Position numbers and translations under genes: made by a program. 64,000 bases of DNA from an uncultured Paracoccaceae bacterium (GTDB lineage: Bacteria > Pseudomonadota > Alphaproteobacteria > Rhodobacterales > Rhodobacteraceae). Positions within the stretch are counted from its first letter, which is position 1, and each line of letters starts with the position of its first letter. Shown in pieces: positions 34,039 through 43,509 of the stretch. Where the stretch lies: NCBI GenBank assembly GCA_947503175.1, contig CANNCO010000001.1, positions 1,178,001 through 1,242,000 of the forward strand, read 5' to 3'. The notes beneath the pieces were generated by a model. It had not been told where the DNA came from, searched no databases, and saw only the letters and a list, made by a program, of their open reading frames with translations.

Positions 34039-34761
34039 TCAGCCATGCACCTCGGTATAAGTGCCTTCGCCCGCAAGGATGCCTTTGAACCCGCCGGGTT
34101 CATCCAGCGAGAACACGATGATCGGCAGATCGTTATCCCGTGCCAACGCAATGGCACTCGCATCCATCACGCCCAGATGCTTTTGCAGAACGTCGTCATA
34201 GCTGATTTTGTCGTACCGCACCGCGTCGGGATGCTTCTCCGGATCCTTGTCATAGACCCCGTCCACCTTGGTCCCCTTGAAGATCGCTTCACAGCTCATC
34301 TCGTTGGCTCTGAGCGTCGCCGCCGTATCGGTCGTAAAGTAAGGGTTGCCGGTGCCCGCGGCAAAGATACAGACCCGCTTTTTCTCAAGGTGCCGCACGG
34401 CCCGCCGCCGGATATAGGGCTCTGCCACCTCGTCCATCCGGATCGCGCTGATCACACGGGTATGGATCTTCAACGCCTCAAGCGCCGCCTGCATCGCCAG
34501 CGCATTCATCACCGTGGCGAGCATCCCCATGTAATCCGCCGTCGTCCGCTCCATCCCCTGCGCGGAGCCCTGCAATCCGCGAAAGATGTTACCGCCGCCG
34601 ATCACCATGCAGATCTCGACGCCCATATCGTGCACCGATTTCACTTCCTCGGCGATCCGCGCGACCGTAGGTGGATGCAGGCCATAGCCCTGATCGCCCA
34701 TCAGCGCCTCGCCCGAGATTTTCAGAAGCACCCGTTTATAGGTCGTATCCTGGTCCGCCAT
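34039..34761 (-). CDS. pyrH: UMP kinase
   Basis: A 240-residue amino-acid-kinase-fold enzyme phosphorylating UMP to UDP. Key blocks are [26 protein letters not shown] and [20 protein letters not shown]. The ATG at 34761 matches family length; the frame is open 27 codons upstream but these residues do not resemble the family. It is divergent from miaA. The tsf and rpsB genes usually upstream are not present here. Confidence 0.96.
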   Translation of the reverse strand: MADQDTTYKRVLLKISGEALMGDQGYGLHPPTVARIAEEVKSVHDMGVEICMVIGGGNIFRGLQGSAQGMERTTADYMGMLATVMNALAMQAALEALKIHTRVISAIRMDEVAEPYIRRRAVRHLEKKRVCIFAAGTGNPYFTTDTAATLRANEMSCEAIFKGTKVDGVYDKDPEKHPDAVRYDKISYDDVLQKHLGVMDASAIALARDNDLPIIVFSLDEPGGFKGILAGEGTYTEVHG

Positions 34762-34847
34762 TCGCCTGTCCTCACAGATGCCCTTTGCTCGCGGCGCAAA
34801 ATGTCGCAAAACCCCGGCGGCTTCAACGACGAACGGTGACATTCCCC

Positions 34848-35735
34848 ATGCCCGACTGGATCGCGCCCATCCTGAACGATCTCGACCCGGAAAAACCGGT
34901 CCTGATCGCGGGTCCGACGGCTTCGGGAAAATCGGCCCTCGCCCTGCGCATCGCCGAAGGATCAGGCGGCACCGTGATCAATGCCGATGCGCTTCAGGTC
35001 TTTTCCGACTGGCGCATTCTCACCGCCCGGCCGTCGGTCGAAGACGAAACCCGTACCCCCCACGCGCTTTATGGCCACATCCCCGGCACACAGGCCTATT
35101 CCGTGGGCGACTGGCTGCGCGACCTGCCCCCGCACCTCACCGGCCCCCGCCCGATCATCGTCGGCGGCACGGGGCTCTACTTCACGGCGCTCACCGAAGG
35201 TCTGGCCGACATTCCGCCGTCCCCGCCCGGGATCCGGGCGCGCGCCGATGCCCGCATCGCCGCCGAAGGCGCAGACGCACTGCTGGCCGAGATCGACCCG
35301 GTCACCGCCGCCCGCATCGACCGCGACAACCCCGTCCGCATCCAGCGCGCATGGGAGGTTCAGGAAACCACCGGCACCGGGCTTGCCCAGTGGCAGGACC
35401 GGACCGGCCCGCCCCTTCTGCCATTGGGAGAGGCACAGCCCATCGTGCTGGACGCCAAGCGCGACTGGACAGCCGCCCGCGCCACCGCCCGCTTCGATAC
35501 AATGCTTGAACAGGGCGTCCTCGACGAAGCCCGCGCCAATCGCGATGGCTGGCACCCCGCCCTGCCCTCGGCCAAGGCCATCGGCGCCGCCGAACTCATG
35601 GCCCATCTGGACGGTACCTTGCCACTTCATGCTCTGCGCGAACGCGTTGCGATCCTCACCCGGCAATACGCCAAGCGCCAGCGCACATGGTTTCGCGCCC
35701 GCATGCGCAATTGGCAGTGGTTCGCCTGCGCCTGA
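34848..35735 (+). CDS. miaA: tRNA dimethylallyltransferase
   Basis: A 295-residue enzyme that adds a dimethylallyl group to A37 of tRNAs reading UNN codons. The P-loop is [12 protein letters not shown] at about residues 22-33. [14 protein letters not shown] and the C-terminal [14 protein letters not shown] block are family marks. The ATG at 34848 gives a normal start. It is divergent from pyrH. The dimethylallyl donor comes from the MEP pathway, whose dxr gene is nearby. Confidence 0.96.
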   Translation: MPDWIAPILNDLDPEKPVLIAGPTASGKSALALRIAEGSGGTVINADALQVFSDWRILTARPSVEDETRTPHALYGHIPGTQAYSVGDWLRDLPPHLTGPRPIIVGGTGLYFTALTEGLADIPPSPPGIRARADARIAAEGADALLAEIDPVTAARIDRDNPVRIQRAWEVQETTGTGLAQWQDRTGPPLLPLGEAQPIVLDAKRDWTAARATARFDTMLEQGVLDEARANRDGWHPALPSAKAIGAAELMAHLDGTLPLHALRERVAILTRQYAKRQRTWFRARMRNWQWFACA

Positions 35736-35834
35736 CCCCGCCATTGACGTGGAAGGCAAATTAACCATGATTAACAGAGTGAGTGTGTAAGAGGCCGGTA
35801 GGCCTCGTTTTCTTGGGCCTGTGGGGGGCTGTCC

Positions 35835-36632
35835 ATGCTGCAATTAAGGGATCCGAACGCGGAGTTCCGCATCGAATCGCTCGCGCGCCTCGCCATGGGC
35901 GGCCGCTGGCGCACCGAGGCGCAGCGCAGCCATGTGCGCCCCTGCCTTCTATGGTTCACGCGCGGCCAGGGCCGCGTCACGATCAACGGCTCGACCCGGG
36001 GCTACGGCGCCCATAACGCGGTGTTCCTGCCCGGCGGCACGATGCACGGTTTCACCATGATGGGTCAGGTTCAGGGCACCGCCGTCTTCTTTCCCGAAGC
36101 CCTCGCGTCCGAGTTTCCCGACAACCCACTGCACCTGCGCCTGCGCGACGGCTTCCGTCAGGCCGAACTGACCGGGCTTGTCACATCGCTGGAACGCGAG
36201 GCCGAACGCGACCTGCCCGGCGCGACCCGTGCGATGCATCATTATGGCGGGCTGATCGCCGTCTGGCTCGAACGCCATGCCGATCTGGCCGATCGCTCAG
36301 AGGCGCCGACCGCGGCCCAGCGTCTGACCAATGCCTATACCGCGCTGATCGAACGCCGGTTCCGCACCGGTGCCAATGTGTCGCACTACGCCACGAACCT
36401 TGGCGTGACGCCGACGCACCTGAACCGCGTCTGCCGGGCAACGGCGGGCCAAAGCGCATCGCGCCTTCTGGCCGACCGCGTGCATTACGAGGCGCGCAGG
36501 ATGCTGGTTGAAACCGACATGCCGATCAAAGAGGTCGCGGAGCGCCTCGGGTTTACGTCACCCGCCTATTTCAGCCGCGCCTTCCAGAACGAGACCGGCA
36601 AAAGCCCCTCGGCCTTCCGCGCCGCCCGATAG
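35835..36632 (+). CDS. AraC family transcriptional regulator
   Basis: A 265-residue regulator: an N-terminal cupin-like sensing domain (LLWFTRGQGRVTINGSTRGY) and a C-terminal double HTH of AraC type (VSHYATNLGVTPTHLNRVCR and IKEVAERLGFTSPAYFSRAF, then NETGKSPSAFR). It lies 218 bp upstream of a solute-binding protein gene on the same strand. Its target may be that gene, but this is only positional. A TTAACCAT half-site pair (35761-35774) lies 60 bp upstream of its start. Confidence 0.9.
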   Translation: MLQLRDPNAEFRIESLARLAMGGRWRTEAQRSHVRPCLLWFTRGQGRVTINGSTRGYGAHNAVFLPGGTMHGFTMMGQVQGTAVFFPEALASEFPDNPLHLRLRDGFRQAELTGLVTSLEREAERDLPGATRAMHHYGGLIAVWLERHADLADRSEAPTAAQRLTNAYTALIERRFRTGANVSHYATNLGVTPTHLNRVCRATAGQSASRLLADRVHYEARRMLVETDMPIKEVAERLGFTSPAYFSRAFQNETGKSPSAFRAAR

Positions 36633-36850
36633 GGCGCGACGCGCACCAAAACCGCCATCAATGCCGCTATTGTGATCTTCGCGCGGATAATTATGGCCTT
36701 CCCGCGGCCCGGTCCGTTGACCTCGGGGGCCATAAGATGCGCAAATAGGGGCCTGCCTCCCTGAGTCCGACCCGCACGCAGATCAAGGCGCCATTCAGCA
36801 TATCGGCCAAGGGCTCCGCCCCCCAGCCAGCGAAAGAAAGACAGGTTGGT

Positions 36851-38515
36851 ATGAGTGACCAGACCCTCACCGGAAAACCCGTTCACTGGGCCGCGGAAAT
36901 GCATGCCCGCGAGTATCACGAGGGTAAACTCAGCCGGCGGGAGTTCCTCAGCCGCGCCACGTCCTTCGGGGTCACGGCGGCGGCGGCCTACGGAATGATC
37001 GGGGCGGCCCGCCCTGCCGAGGCGCAGACCAGCCCCATCGCCGGCGGCACGCTACGGGTTCAGATGAATGTCCGCGACCTGACCGAGCCGCGCCTCTACG
37101 AGTGGCCGGAACACGGCAACCAGACACGCGGCACGCTCGAATATCTGATCGAATACAATTCCGACGGTGTTTTTCGCGGCATGTTGCTTGAGACCTGGGA
37201 GGTCAATGACGACGCCACGACCTACACCCTGAACGTCCGCCCCGGCGTGAAATGGTCGAATGGCGACGACTTCACCGCCGAGGATGTGGCCAGAAACATC
37301 CGGCTCTGGTGCGACCGCACGGTCGAGAACAATTCCGCCGCCTCGCGCTTTGCGGTGCTGGTCGACCCCGCCACCAATCAGGCGATCGAAGGCGGGATCG
37401 AGGTCGTCGATCGGCTCACCGTCCGACTGAACCTGCCCGCCCCCGATATCTCGCTGATCGCGGTGATGTCCGACTACCCGATGGCCATCGTCCATGCCGA
37501 TTTCGACCCCTCCGATCCAACAAGCTATATCGGCACCGGCCCCTACCGGATCGATGAACTTGCCGTGGGCGCCCGCTGCACGCTCCAGCAGATCGACGGC
37601 CATACCTGGTGGGGCACCGGGGTCTATGGCGGCCCCAATCTCGAACGGATCGAATACATCGACCTTGGCACCGACCCCGCCAGTTGGCTGCGCGCCATCC
37701 GCGACGGCGAGGTCGACATGCTGCATGAATCCGTGGGCGTGTTCATCGACGCATTGGACAGCATGGGCCTGAAACGATCCGAGGTCGGCTCGGCGGCGAC
37801 CATCGTCGTCCGCCCGAACCAGAAGGCCGAGGTCGAGGGCATGCGCCCCTATGACGATGTGCGCGTGCGCAAGGCGCTGCAACTTGCCGTGGACAATGCG
37901 ATCTGCCTTGAACTGGGCTATGGCAACCACGGCAGTCCCGCCGAAAACCACCACGTCGCCCCCCTTCATCCGGAATATGCGGAACTCCCGCCGCTGCCAT
38001 ACGATCCCGAAGCCGGTCGCACACTGATGGAAGAGGCCGGAATGGGCGATTTCACCCATGAACTTGTCTCGCTCGACGACGACTGGGAACGCAACACCGC
38101 CGATGCGGTCGCCGTGCAGCTTCGCGATGCGGGCATCTCCGTCGAACGCACGATCCTGCCGGGAGAGCAGTTCTGGGGTGGCTGGAACACCTTTCCCTTT
38201 TCCTGCACCGCATGGATCCACCGCCCCCTCGGGGTCCAGATCCTTGCACTGGCCTACCGCTCGGGCGAGGCGTGGAACGAATTTGGCTGGGAGAACGCCG
38301 AGTTCGACGCGCTCCTCTCGGAAGCGGTCTCGATCGCCGACGCCGACGAGCGGCGCGCGGTGATGGCAAGGATACAGAAACTGATCCAGGACGAAGGCGT
38401 CACGATCCAGCCTTTCTGGCGCTCCCTCTTCCGCCACATGATGCCCAATGTAGTAGGGGCCGATCAGCATGTCTCGTTCGAGCATCATCATTACAAATGG
38501 GGCCTGCTGGCTTAG
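36851..38515 (+). CDS. ABC transporter substrate-binding protein, family 5, Tat-exported
   Basis: A 554-residue solute-binding protein of the peptide/opine/nickel family 5. The N-terminus has a twin-arginine motif ([13 protein letters not shown]) at about residues 28-40 and a hydrophobic stretch ending PAEAQT, so it is exported folded through Tat; the 27-residue region before the RR pair is unusually long. Family blocks include [20 protein letters not shown] and [14 protein letters not shown]. No permease or ATPase gene follows; the next genes are an EamA transporter and cytochromes. It therefore looks like an orphan component whose partners are elsewhere. The ligand is unknown. Confidence 0.92.
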   Translation: MSDQTLTGKPVHWAAEMHAREYHEGKLSRREFLSRATSFGVTAAAAYGMIGAARPAEAQTSPIAGGTLRVQMNVRDLTEPRLYEWPEHGNQTRGTLEYLIEYNSDGVFRGMLLETWEVNDDATTYTLNVRPGVKWSNGDDFTAEDVARNIRLWCDRTVENNSAASRFAVLVDPATNQAIEGGIEVVDRLTVRLNLPAPDISLIAVMSDYPMAIVHADFDPSDPTSYIGTGPYRIDELAVGARCTLQQIDGHTWWGTGVYGGPNLERIEYIDLGTDPASWLRAIRDGEVDMLHESVGVFIDALDSMGLKRSEVGSAATIVVRPNQKAEVEGMRPYDDVRVRKALQLAVDNAICLELGYGNHGSPAENHHVAPLHPEYAELPPLPYDPEAGRTLMEEAGMGDFTHELVSLDDDWERNTADAVAVQLRDAGISVERTILPGEQFWGGWNTFPFSCTAWIHRPLGVQILALAYRSGEAWNEFGWENAEFDALLSEAVSIADADERRAVMARIQKLIQDEGVTIQPFWRSLFRHMMPNVVGADQHVSFEHHHYKWGLLA

Positions 38516-38654
38516 GGTCAGACCGATGCAGGGCGGGAATGTCCGTTTCAGGCACACCATCGCATCGCGTCGACATTCGCTGGAAACGGCGTGGCCTTGC
38601 GGACGATCCCGTTTGAGGTCATCGTCGGTCTGACTGAACTACAGGGCATATCCC

Positions 38655-39578
38655 GTGAGCTTTAACCTACAACATCTTCCCGCTCACATCAGGATCGCGG
38701 ACGGCTTTGCAGCCTGGCTTCGCTCCGCGCTTTTCGGCGGGCCAAACGGCAGAGCCTTCGCACTTGTCGGCGGGGCGATCGTGCTTTGGGCCAGTTGGCC
38801 AGCGCTCGCGACAATTGCCCATCCGGCGCCTCCGTTTATGGTTCTGGGCCTGTCGGCCCTCGTGGGTTTTGTCTTCTCATTCCTCGTCGCGTTCAGGCAG
38901 AACCAGACGACCACTTTCTTTGCCGTTCGCTTCAGGACGATGGCCTTCGTTGCGTTCGGGCTGATGGGAAACAACGCATTCTACCTTGCCGCAATATCGC
39001 GCATCGGCCCGGCCGAAGCCAATGTCGTGCACTACCTCTGGCCCGTCTTCCTTGTTGCGCTCGCATCGCTCCTTCACCGGCGGGTCCCAACCTGGATTCA
39101 GACAATCGGGATTGCATCGGGGTTTTGCGGCGTGGCCGTCGCCCTGTCGCCGCAGATGGGTCACGGGCTGGATCTGTTCGGGCTCGCCCTCGGTGTCTGC
39201 GGCGCCCTCACCTTCGCGATCTATTCAATCGGAAGGTCACTTGCGCGGGTCGAGACCAACGTGATCGGACCTTCGCTCGGACTGGCAGGGATCGCCGCCT
39301 TGTCCGCCCATTTCGCGCTGGAGCCGTTTCACTGGCCGACCCTCTCCCAATGGGCCGCGATTTTCCTCATGGGCATCGGGCCGTTCACGGTCGCCAACAT
39401 GCTTTGGGACAAGGCGACGCGCCAGGGATCGGCGGCCACGATCTCAAGCCTCGCCTTCCTGACACCTCTTGTCGCGATAGCCCTCCTCGCGCTGTTCGGT
39501 CTCGGCGCGGTGACGGCGGCAACCGTCCTCGGCGCTCTGCTCGCGATCACCGGGGCGGTTCTGAGTTCGCGATCATGA
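38655..39578 (+). CDS. EamA/DMT family transporter
   Basis: A 307-residue membrane protein with about ten hydrophobic segments in two EamA repeats, resembling aromatic amino acid or metabolite exporters of the YddG type. GNNAFYLAAISRIGPAEANVVHYLWPVFL lies in the first repeat (quoted in part: RIGPAEANVVHYLWP), and GIGPFTVANMLWDKA in the second. The start is GTG at 38655. It is the second DMT transporter of the window, with little visible similarity to the one at 13984-14886. It follows the solute-binding protein gene by 139 bp. Confidence 0.85.
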   Translation: MSFNLQHLPAHIRIADGFAAWLRSALFGGPNGRAFALVGGAIVLWASWPALATIAHPAPPFMVLGLSALVGFVFSFLVAFRQNQTTTFFAVRFRTMAFVAFGLMGNNAFYLAAISRIGPAEANVVHYLWPVFLVALASLLHRRVPTWIQTIGIASGFCGVAVALSPQMGHGLDLFGLALGVCGALTFAIYSIGRSLARVETNVIGPSLGLAGIAALSAHFALEPFHWPTLSQWAAIFLMGIGPFTVANMLWDKATRQGSAATISSLAFLTPLVAIALLALFGLGAVTAATVLGALLAITGAVLSSRS

Positions 39579-39590
39579 TCGCGGGGCCTT
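39568..39590 (+). terminator. Candidate terminator at the end of the EamA gene
   Basis: CGCGATCATGATCGCG is a perfect 16-base palindrome spanning the stop codon; as RNA it gives a 6-bp stem with a CATG loop, followed by GGGGCCTTTT. The T-run is short. It is probably a weak terminator before the cytochrome genes. Confidence 0.45.
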
Positions 39591-39748
39591 TTGGTGGTTT
39601 CCGAAATCCGCCTTAAATCTCACCAAACACTTTCCCTGTTCGCCTCCGCACAGCGACGGTGCAGAAACCGCGGCAGGATGTCGCGCATTTTACTTCCCAT
39701 CGGCCTGCAAGGCACTATGGTTAAAGCATGTTCTCGCGAAAGGAACTT

Positions 39749-40231
39749 ATGCTGATGTCAAAATTTCCCAAAATCCTTATCGCAGCCACGTTGGCTGCAG
39801 CCGTGTCCGCCCCCGCATTCGCCGAAAGCCATTCCGCCGATCTGCCCCCGGCGGTGAAGGCCCGTCAGGCGCATATGCAGCTTTATGCCCACAATATCGG
39901 CATTCTGGCCGGTATGGCGCGTGGCACTGCCGAGTATAATGCCGAGGCCGCGTCGGCCGCCGCATCGAATATTGCTGCACTGTCCTCCCTCAATCAGTCG
40001 ACCTATTGGGCGCCGGGCACCGACAGCGACGCCGTGGAAGGCTCCCGTGCCCTTCCGGCACTCTGGGAAAACATTCCCGACGCCATCGCGAAAGGCGAAG
40101 CGCTGACCACAGCCGCAGCCGCCCTTGCCGGGACCGCGGGCGACGGGCTCGAGGCCGTTCAGGCCGGGCTGGGCCCGGTTGGCCGCGCTTGCGGGGCCTG
40201 CCACGAGGACTATCAACTCAGCGACGAGTAA
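39749..40231 (+). CDS. Cytochrome c' / c-556 family protein
   Basis: A 160-residue periplasmic monohaem cytochrome. The signal peptide ends APAFA. The mature part is four-helix-like and has its single haem site near the C-terminus, VGRACGACHEDY (CxxCH with the preceding Arg), as in class II cytochromes c'. The family carries electrons or binds NO. The ATG at 39749 has AAGGA five bases upstream. The gene ends 4 bp before a dihaem cytochrome gene, so the two are co-transcribed and may form one electron-transfer chain. Confidence 0.9.
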   Translation: MLMSKFPKILIAATLAAAVSAPAFAESHSADLPPAVKARQAHMQLYAHNIGILAGMARGTAEYNAEAASAAASNIAALSSLNQSTYWAPGTDSDAVEGSRALPALWENIPDAIAKGEALTTAAAALAGTAGDGLEAVQAGLGPVGRACGACHEDYQLSDE

Positions 40232-40235
40232 ACCC

Positions 40236-41120
40236 GTGAAGCGCTTTGGCCTGATAATCCTCGGCCTTGGCGCGCTGGCGCTTGTTGCGGGCTGGGCGCT
40301 GACCCGGCCCGCAACCATCCCGGCCGACGAGGTCGCGGCGATCACCCCAGATCTCGCCCGGGGCGAACTGGTCTTTCACGCCGCGGGCTGCGCCTCCTGC
40401 CATGCCGCCCCCGATGCCGAGGACAAAACGATCCTCGCAGGCGGCTACCGGCTCGACACACCCGCGGGCGTGTTCGTCGCCCCGAATATCTCGCAGGATC
40501 CCGAATACGGAATCGGTAACTGGACCCGCGCCGAGGTTGTGACCGCGATCATCAAGGGCACCTCACCCGATGGCCGCCACTACTACCCGGCGTTCCCCTA
40601 TCCCGCCTATAACAAGGCAGAATTGTCGGATATCGTCTCGCTTGCCGCATATCTCGAAACCCTGCCCGCCGATCCGACCCCCAGCCAGCCGCACGAGCTT
40701 GGGTTCCCCTATTCGATCCGCGTCGGTATCGGGCTTTGGAAACTTGTGGGCGTCACCGACGGCTATGCGATAGACCTCCCCGACGATCCGCAACTGGCCC
40801 GGGGTCAGTACCTGTCCGAAGCGTTGGCCCATTGCGGCGAATGCCACACACCGCGCAACATGCAGCAGGCGCTGGACACCACCCGCTGGTTTGCCGGCGC
40901 GCCGAACCCGTCAGGTCGGGGCACGATCCCCAACATCACACCGGCCAAGCTCGACTGGAGCCTTGATGACATCGCCGCCTATCTGGAAACCGGCTTCACC
41001 CCGGATTTCGATGTGGCAGGCGGCACGATGGCGGCGGTTGTCCAAGGCCTGGGGAACCTGCCCAAGGAAGACCTCGAAGCCATCGCGGCTTACGTAAAAG
41101 CGGTCCCGGCAGCAGAATAG
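40236..41120 (+). CDS. Membrane-anchored dihaem cytochrome c
   Basis: A 294-residue protein with an uncleaved-looking N-terminal membrane segment (GLIILGLGALALVAGWAL) and two class I cytochrome c domains, each with a CxxCH site: AAGCASCHAAPD at about residues 48-59 and HCGECHTPRN near 200. It resembles cytochrome subunits of membrane-bound alcohol or sugar dehydrogenases. The start is GTG, 4 bp after the cytochrome c' stop. No dehydrogenase gene is adjacent, so its donor and acceptor are unknown. It converges with lipA. Confidence 0.9.
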   Translation: MKRFGLIILGLGALALVAGWALTRPATIPADEVAAITPDLARGELVFHAAGCASCHAAPDAEDKTILAGGYRLDTPAGVFVAPNISQDPEYGIGNWTRAEVVTAIIKGTSPDGRHYYPAFPYPAYNKAELSDIVSLAAYLETLPADPTPSQPHELGFPYSIRVGIGLWKLVGVTDGYAIDLPDDPQLARGQYLSEALAHCGECHTPRNMQQALDTTRWFAGAPNPSGRGTIPNITPAKLDWSLDDIAAYLETGFTPDFDVAGGTMAAVVQGLGNLPKEDLEAIAAYVKAVPAAE

Positions 41121-41130
41121 GAGGGCCGGC

Positions 41131-42087
41131 TCAGCCCTGTCCGAGCTTCTTCAGCCGTGCGTCACGCAACTGCGCGAAGTCGTCGCCTGCATGATAGGAT
41201 GAACGGGTCAGCGGCGTCGCGGACACCATAAGGAACCCCTTGCCATAGGCGGATTTCTCGTAAGCCTTGAACTCGTCAGGCGTCACGAACCGGTCGACCC
41301 TGTGATGCTTGGGTGTCGGCTGCAGATACTGGCCGATGGTCAGGAAATCCACATCCGCCGAACGCATGTCATCCATCACCTGCAACACGCCCTGCCGTTC
41401 CTCGCCCAGACCCACCATGATCCCCGATTTCGTGAACATGGCCGGATCAAGCTCCTTGACCCGCTGCAACAGTCGCAGACTGTGGAAATATCGCGCCCCG
41501 GGCCGCACCGTCGGATACAGCCCCGGCACGGTTTCAAGGTTGTGGTTGAACACGTCGGGCCGCGCCTCGACCACCGCTTCCAGTGCCAAAGGCGGACATT
41601 TCAGGAAATCCGGCGTCAGAACCTCGATCGTCGTCCCGGGCGCGCGATGACGCACCGCGCGGATCGTCTGGGCGATATGCCCCGCCCCGCCATCGTCCAG
41701 ATCGTCCCGGTCCACGCTGGTGATCACCACATGGTTCAATCCCAGCGTCTCGACAGCATGGGCCACCCGCCCGGGCTCGAACGCGTCAAGGGCATCGGGA
41801 CGCCCCGTCGCCACGTTGCAGAACGTGCAGCCCCGGGTACAGATCTCACCCATGATCATCATGGTGGCGTGACCCTGGCTCCAGCACTCGCCCACATTCG
41901 GGCATCCGGCCTCTTCGCAGACCGTCACCAGCTTGTTCTCGCGCAGGATATCGCGGGTCTTCTTGTACCCCTCGCTCGTCGGCGCCTTGACCCGAATCCA
42001 GTCGGGCTTTTTCGGCTGGGCATTATCCGGGCGATGCGCCTTCTCGGGATGGCGCTCATCAGGGATCGTCAGGTCGCGCGTAGCCAT
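41131..42087 (-). CDS. lipA: Lipoyl synthase
   Basis: A 318-residue radical SAM enzyme that inserts two sulfur atoms into protein-bound octanoyl chains. The auxiliary cluster cysteines are in [12 protein letters not shown] and the SAM cluster in CTRGCTFC (CxxxCxxC). [12 protein letters not shown] and the C-terminal [12 protein letters not shown] are family blocks. The ATG at 42087 is preceded by AAGGAG; the open frame further upstream is not family-like. The last GRG-like tail carries the conserved serine in the TRSSYHA segment. Confidence 0.97.
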   Translation of the reverse strand: MATRDLTIPDERHPEKAHRPDNAQPKKPDWIRVKAPTSEGYKKTRDILRENKLVTVCEEAGCPNVGECWSQGHATMMIMGEICTRGCTFCNVATGRPDALDAFEPGRVAHAVETLGLNHVVITSVDRDDLDDGGAGHIAQTIRAVRHRAPGTTIEVLTPDFLKCPPLALEAVVEARPDVFNHNLETVPGLYPTVRPGARYFHSLRLLQRVKELDPAMFTKSGIMVGLGEERQGVLQVMDDMRSADVDFLTIGQYLQPTPKHHRVDRFVTPDEFKAYEKSAYGKGFLMVSATPLTRSSYHAGDDFAQLRDARLKKLGQG

Positions 42088-42148
42088 TCGGGGTCTCCTT
42101 AACTGACAGACACTTAGGCCAGATACGCTCCCATGTCCAACGGCCAAG

Positions 42149-42184
42149 GGGTTGCGCATGCCGGGCTTGCAGCACGCGCAACCC
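42149..42184. other. Stem-loop upstream of lipA
   Basis: A perfect 9-bp stem, GGGTTGCGC / GCGCAACCC, with an 18-base loop. It lies about 60 bp upstream of the lipA start and 49 bp from a second stem-loop (42233-42267) in the same intergenic gap. It could be part of a leader, a small RNA or a terminator; there is no T-run. Confidence 0.4.
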
Positions 42185-42232
42185 GATCTCCCCCGCCCAC
42201 CGCACTGCCCGTGGAAGGCACGCTGCGGGAAC

Positions 42233-42267
42233 GGTGCGGGGCCGGTACAGACCAAACACCCCGCACC
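42233..42267 (-). terminator. Candidate terminator after the DUF4342 gene
   Basis: A perfect 9-bp stem GGTGCGGGG / CCCCGCACC with a 17-base loop starts 13 bp after the DUF4342 stop on the minus strand. No T-run follows, so it may act with the second stem-loop downstream. Confidence 0.45.
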
Positions 42268-42279
42268 CAGTCAGGCCGT

Positions 42280-42645
42280 TCAGCTCTTGCCGGACTTCGC
42301 CGTCTTTTCGTCTACCTCTTCAACGATTTCAATCTTCACCTTGGCCACAAGTGCTGCCAGCGTTCCGATGATCGCAAGAACCGGCACGGCAATCACCACA
42401 GCGCCACCGGCAATCGCGCCATATGCCAGCGGGATTTCCAGGGCGATGTCGCCGTCGGGCTCGATCACCCGGATCCGCTTGACCCGGCTGTCGGCGGCCA
42501 ACTGCTTGACCCGGGCAAGAAGGTCTTCACCCGCCACCTCGATTTCCTTGGTCCAGTGGTGGCCGGTACCCGGGCCGGCACTCGCCTTCTCCTGGGTCTT
42601 TTTTGCTTTCGGTTTCTTCTCTTTGATCTTCTGATCCTTTGCCAT
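42280..42645 (-). CDS. DUF4342 family protein
   Basis: A 121-residue protein: a lysine-rich, disordered N-terminus (about 25 residues, KIKEKKPKAKKTQEK), the DUF4342 core (GEDLLARVKQLAADSRVKRI, then DIALEIPLAYGAIAGG), one hydrophobic segment (AVVIAVPVLAIIGTLAALVA) and a short charged tail. The function is unknown. The ATG at 42645 follows GGAGGA. An FNR-like box lies 58 bp upstream, hinting at control by oxygen or nitrosative state. It lies downstream of phoB on the same strand with a 174-bp gap. Confidence 0.85.
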   Translation of the reverse strand: MAKDQKIKEKKPKAKKTQEKASAGPGTGHHWTKEIEVAGEDLLARVKQLAADSRVKRIRVIEPDGDIALEIPLAYGAIAGGAVVIAVPVLAIIGTLAALVAKVKIEIVEEVDEKTAKSGKS

Positions 42646-42702
42646 CGCGTCCTCCGTTGGCTTTGCGAACGCCAGATCATACCGCCGCTTGGGATATCCG
42701 CC

Positions 42703-42716
42703 TTGACGAACGTCAA
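42703..42716. promoter_or_regulatory. FNR/FixK-like box upstream of the DUF4342 gene
   Basis: TTGACGAACGTCAA is a perfect inverted repeat TTGAC-N4-GTCAA, one base per arm away from the FNR consensus TTGAT-N4-ATCAA. It lies 58 bp upstream of the DUF4342 start codon, a normal activator position. The regulator is inferred from the motif only. Confidence 0.5.
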
Positions 42717-42819
42717 CCGGCGCACCGATCGCGACGGCGATGGGCCGGATTTTGCGGATCAGACCAGTAGTCTCGTTCGAAATGTCCAGCGAAAGCCCGG
42801 CGCGGCCCACCCCTAGAGG

Positions 42820-43509
42820 TCAGCCAAGCGCATATCCCGCGCCACGCACCGTGCGCACGGGGTCGGATCCGTCATACTGGCACAGCGCCTTGCGCAACCG
42901 GCCAATATGAACATCCACGGTCCGCGTATCCACATAGATATCGCGCCCCCAGACCCGGTCCAGAAGCTGTTCCCGGCTCCAGACACGGCCCGGCTTTTCC
43001 ATGAAGGTCGACAGAAGCCGGAACTCGGTTGGCCCCAGCTTCAGCGCCCTGCCGTCCCGTGTGACCCGATGGGTCTCGGCATCCAGTATGATATCTTCGT
43101 ATTCCAGCCGCTCGCCCACCGCGCCCGGCCGCGTCCGGCGCAACTGGCTGCGGACCCGCGCCATAAGCTCGATCACCGAATAGGGCTTGATCACGTAGTC
43201 ATCGGCCCCGGTTTCAAGGCCCCGCACCCGGTCCACCTCTTCGGACCGGGCCGACAGCATGATCACCGGGATACCACGCGTCTCGGCACGCGATTTCACC
43301 TGACGGCACACCTCGATGCCCGACACGCCCGGCAGCATCCAGTCCAGCACGATGATGTCGGGCGTATCCTCACGCACCAGCAACAGCGCCTCGTCACCGG
43401 TTTCGGCACGCGACACCGCAAACCCCTCGGCCTCAAGGTTATAGGCCAGAACCTCGCGCTGGGCGGGCTCGTCTTCGACCACAAGAACTGTCGGCTGGTC
43501 AGGTGACAT
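42820..43509 (-). CDS. phoB: Phosphate regulon response regulator PhoB
   Basis: A 229-residue OmpR-family regulator. The receiver domain has the acidic pair (VVEDEPAQ), the phospho-acceptor Asp in IIVLDWMLPG and the switch Lys in YVIKPYS. The C-terminal winged helix ends with VWGRDIYVDTRTVDVHIGRL. It activates genes with Pho boxes when phosphate is low. It is the last gene of the pst operon; its ATG overlaps the phoU stop by one base (TGATG). Confidence 0.95.
   Translation of the reverse strand: MSPDQPTVLVVEDEPAQREVLAYNLEAEGFAVSRAETGDEALLLVREDTPDIIVLDWMLPGVSGIEVCRQVKSRAETRGIPVIMLSARSEEVDRVRGLETGADDYVIKPYSVIELMARVRSQLRRTRPGAVGERLEYEDIILDAETHRVTRDGRALKLGPTEFRLLSTFMEKPGRVWSREQLLDRVWGRDIYVDTRTVDVHIGRLRKALCQYDGSDPVRTVRGAGYALG

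Noticed and set aside
35761-35774. TTAACCATGATTAA as a CtrA site for the AraC gene
   Set aside because: The two TTAA elements are six rather than seven bases apart, so it does not fit the consensus; kept only as a note with the phoR region.
36633-36850. Sigma-70-like TTGTGA...TAATTA upstream of the solute-binding protein gene
   Set aside because: The spacing of about 12 bases is too short for a standard promoter.
37052-38560. A 502-codon open frame on the minus strand
   Set aside because: It is antisense to the solute-binding protein gene, which has a Tat signal and conserved blocks; the antisense product is rich in His, Gly and Asp without motifs.
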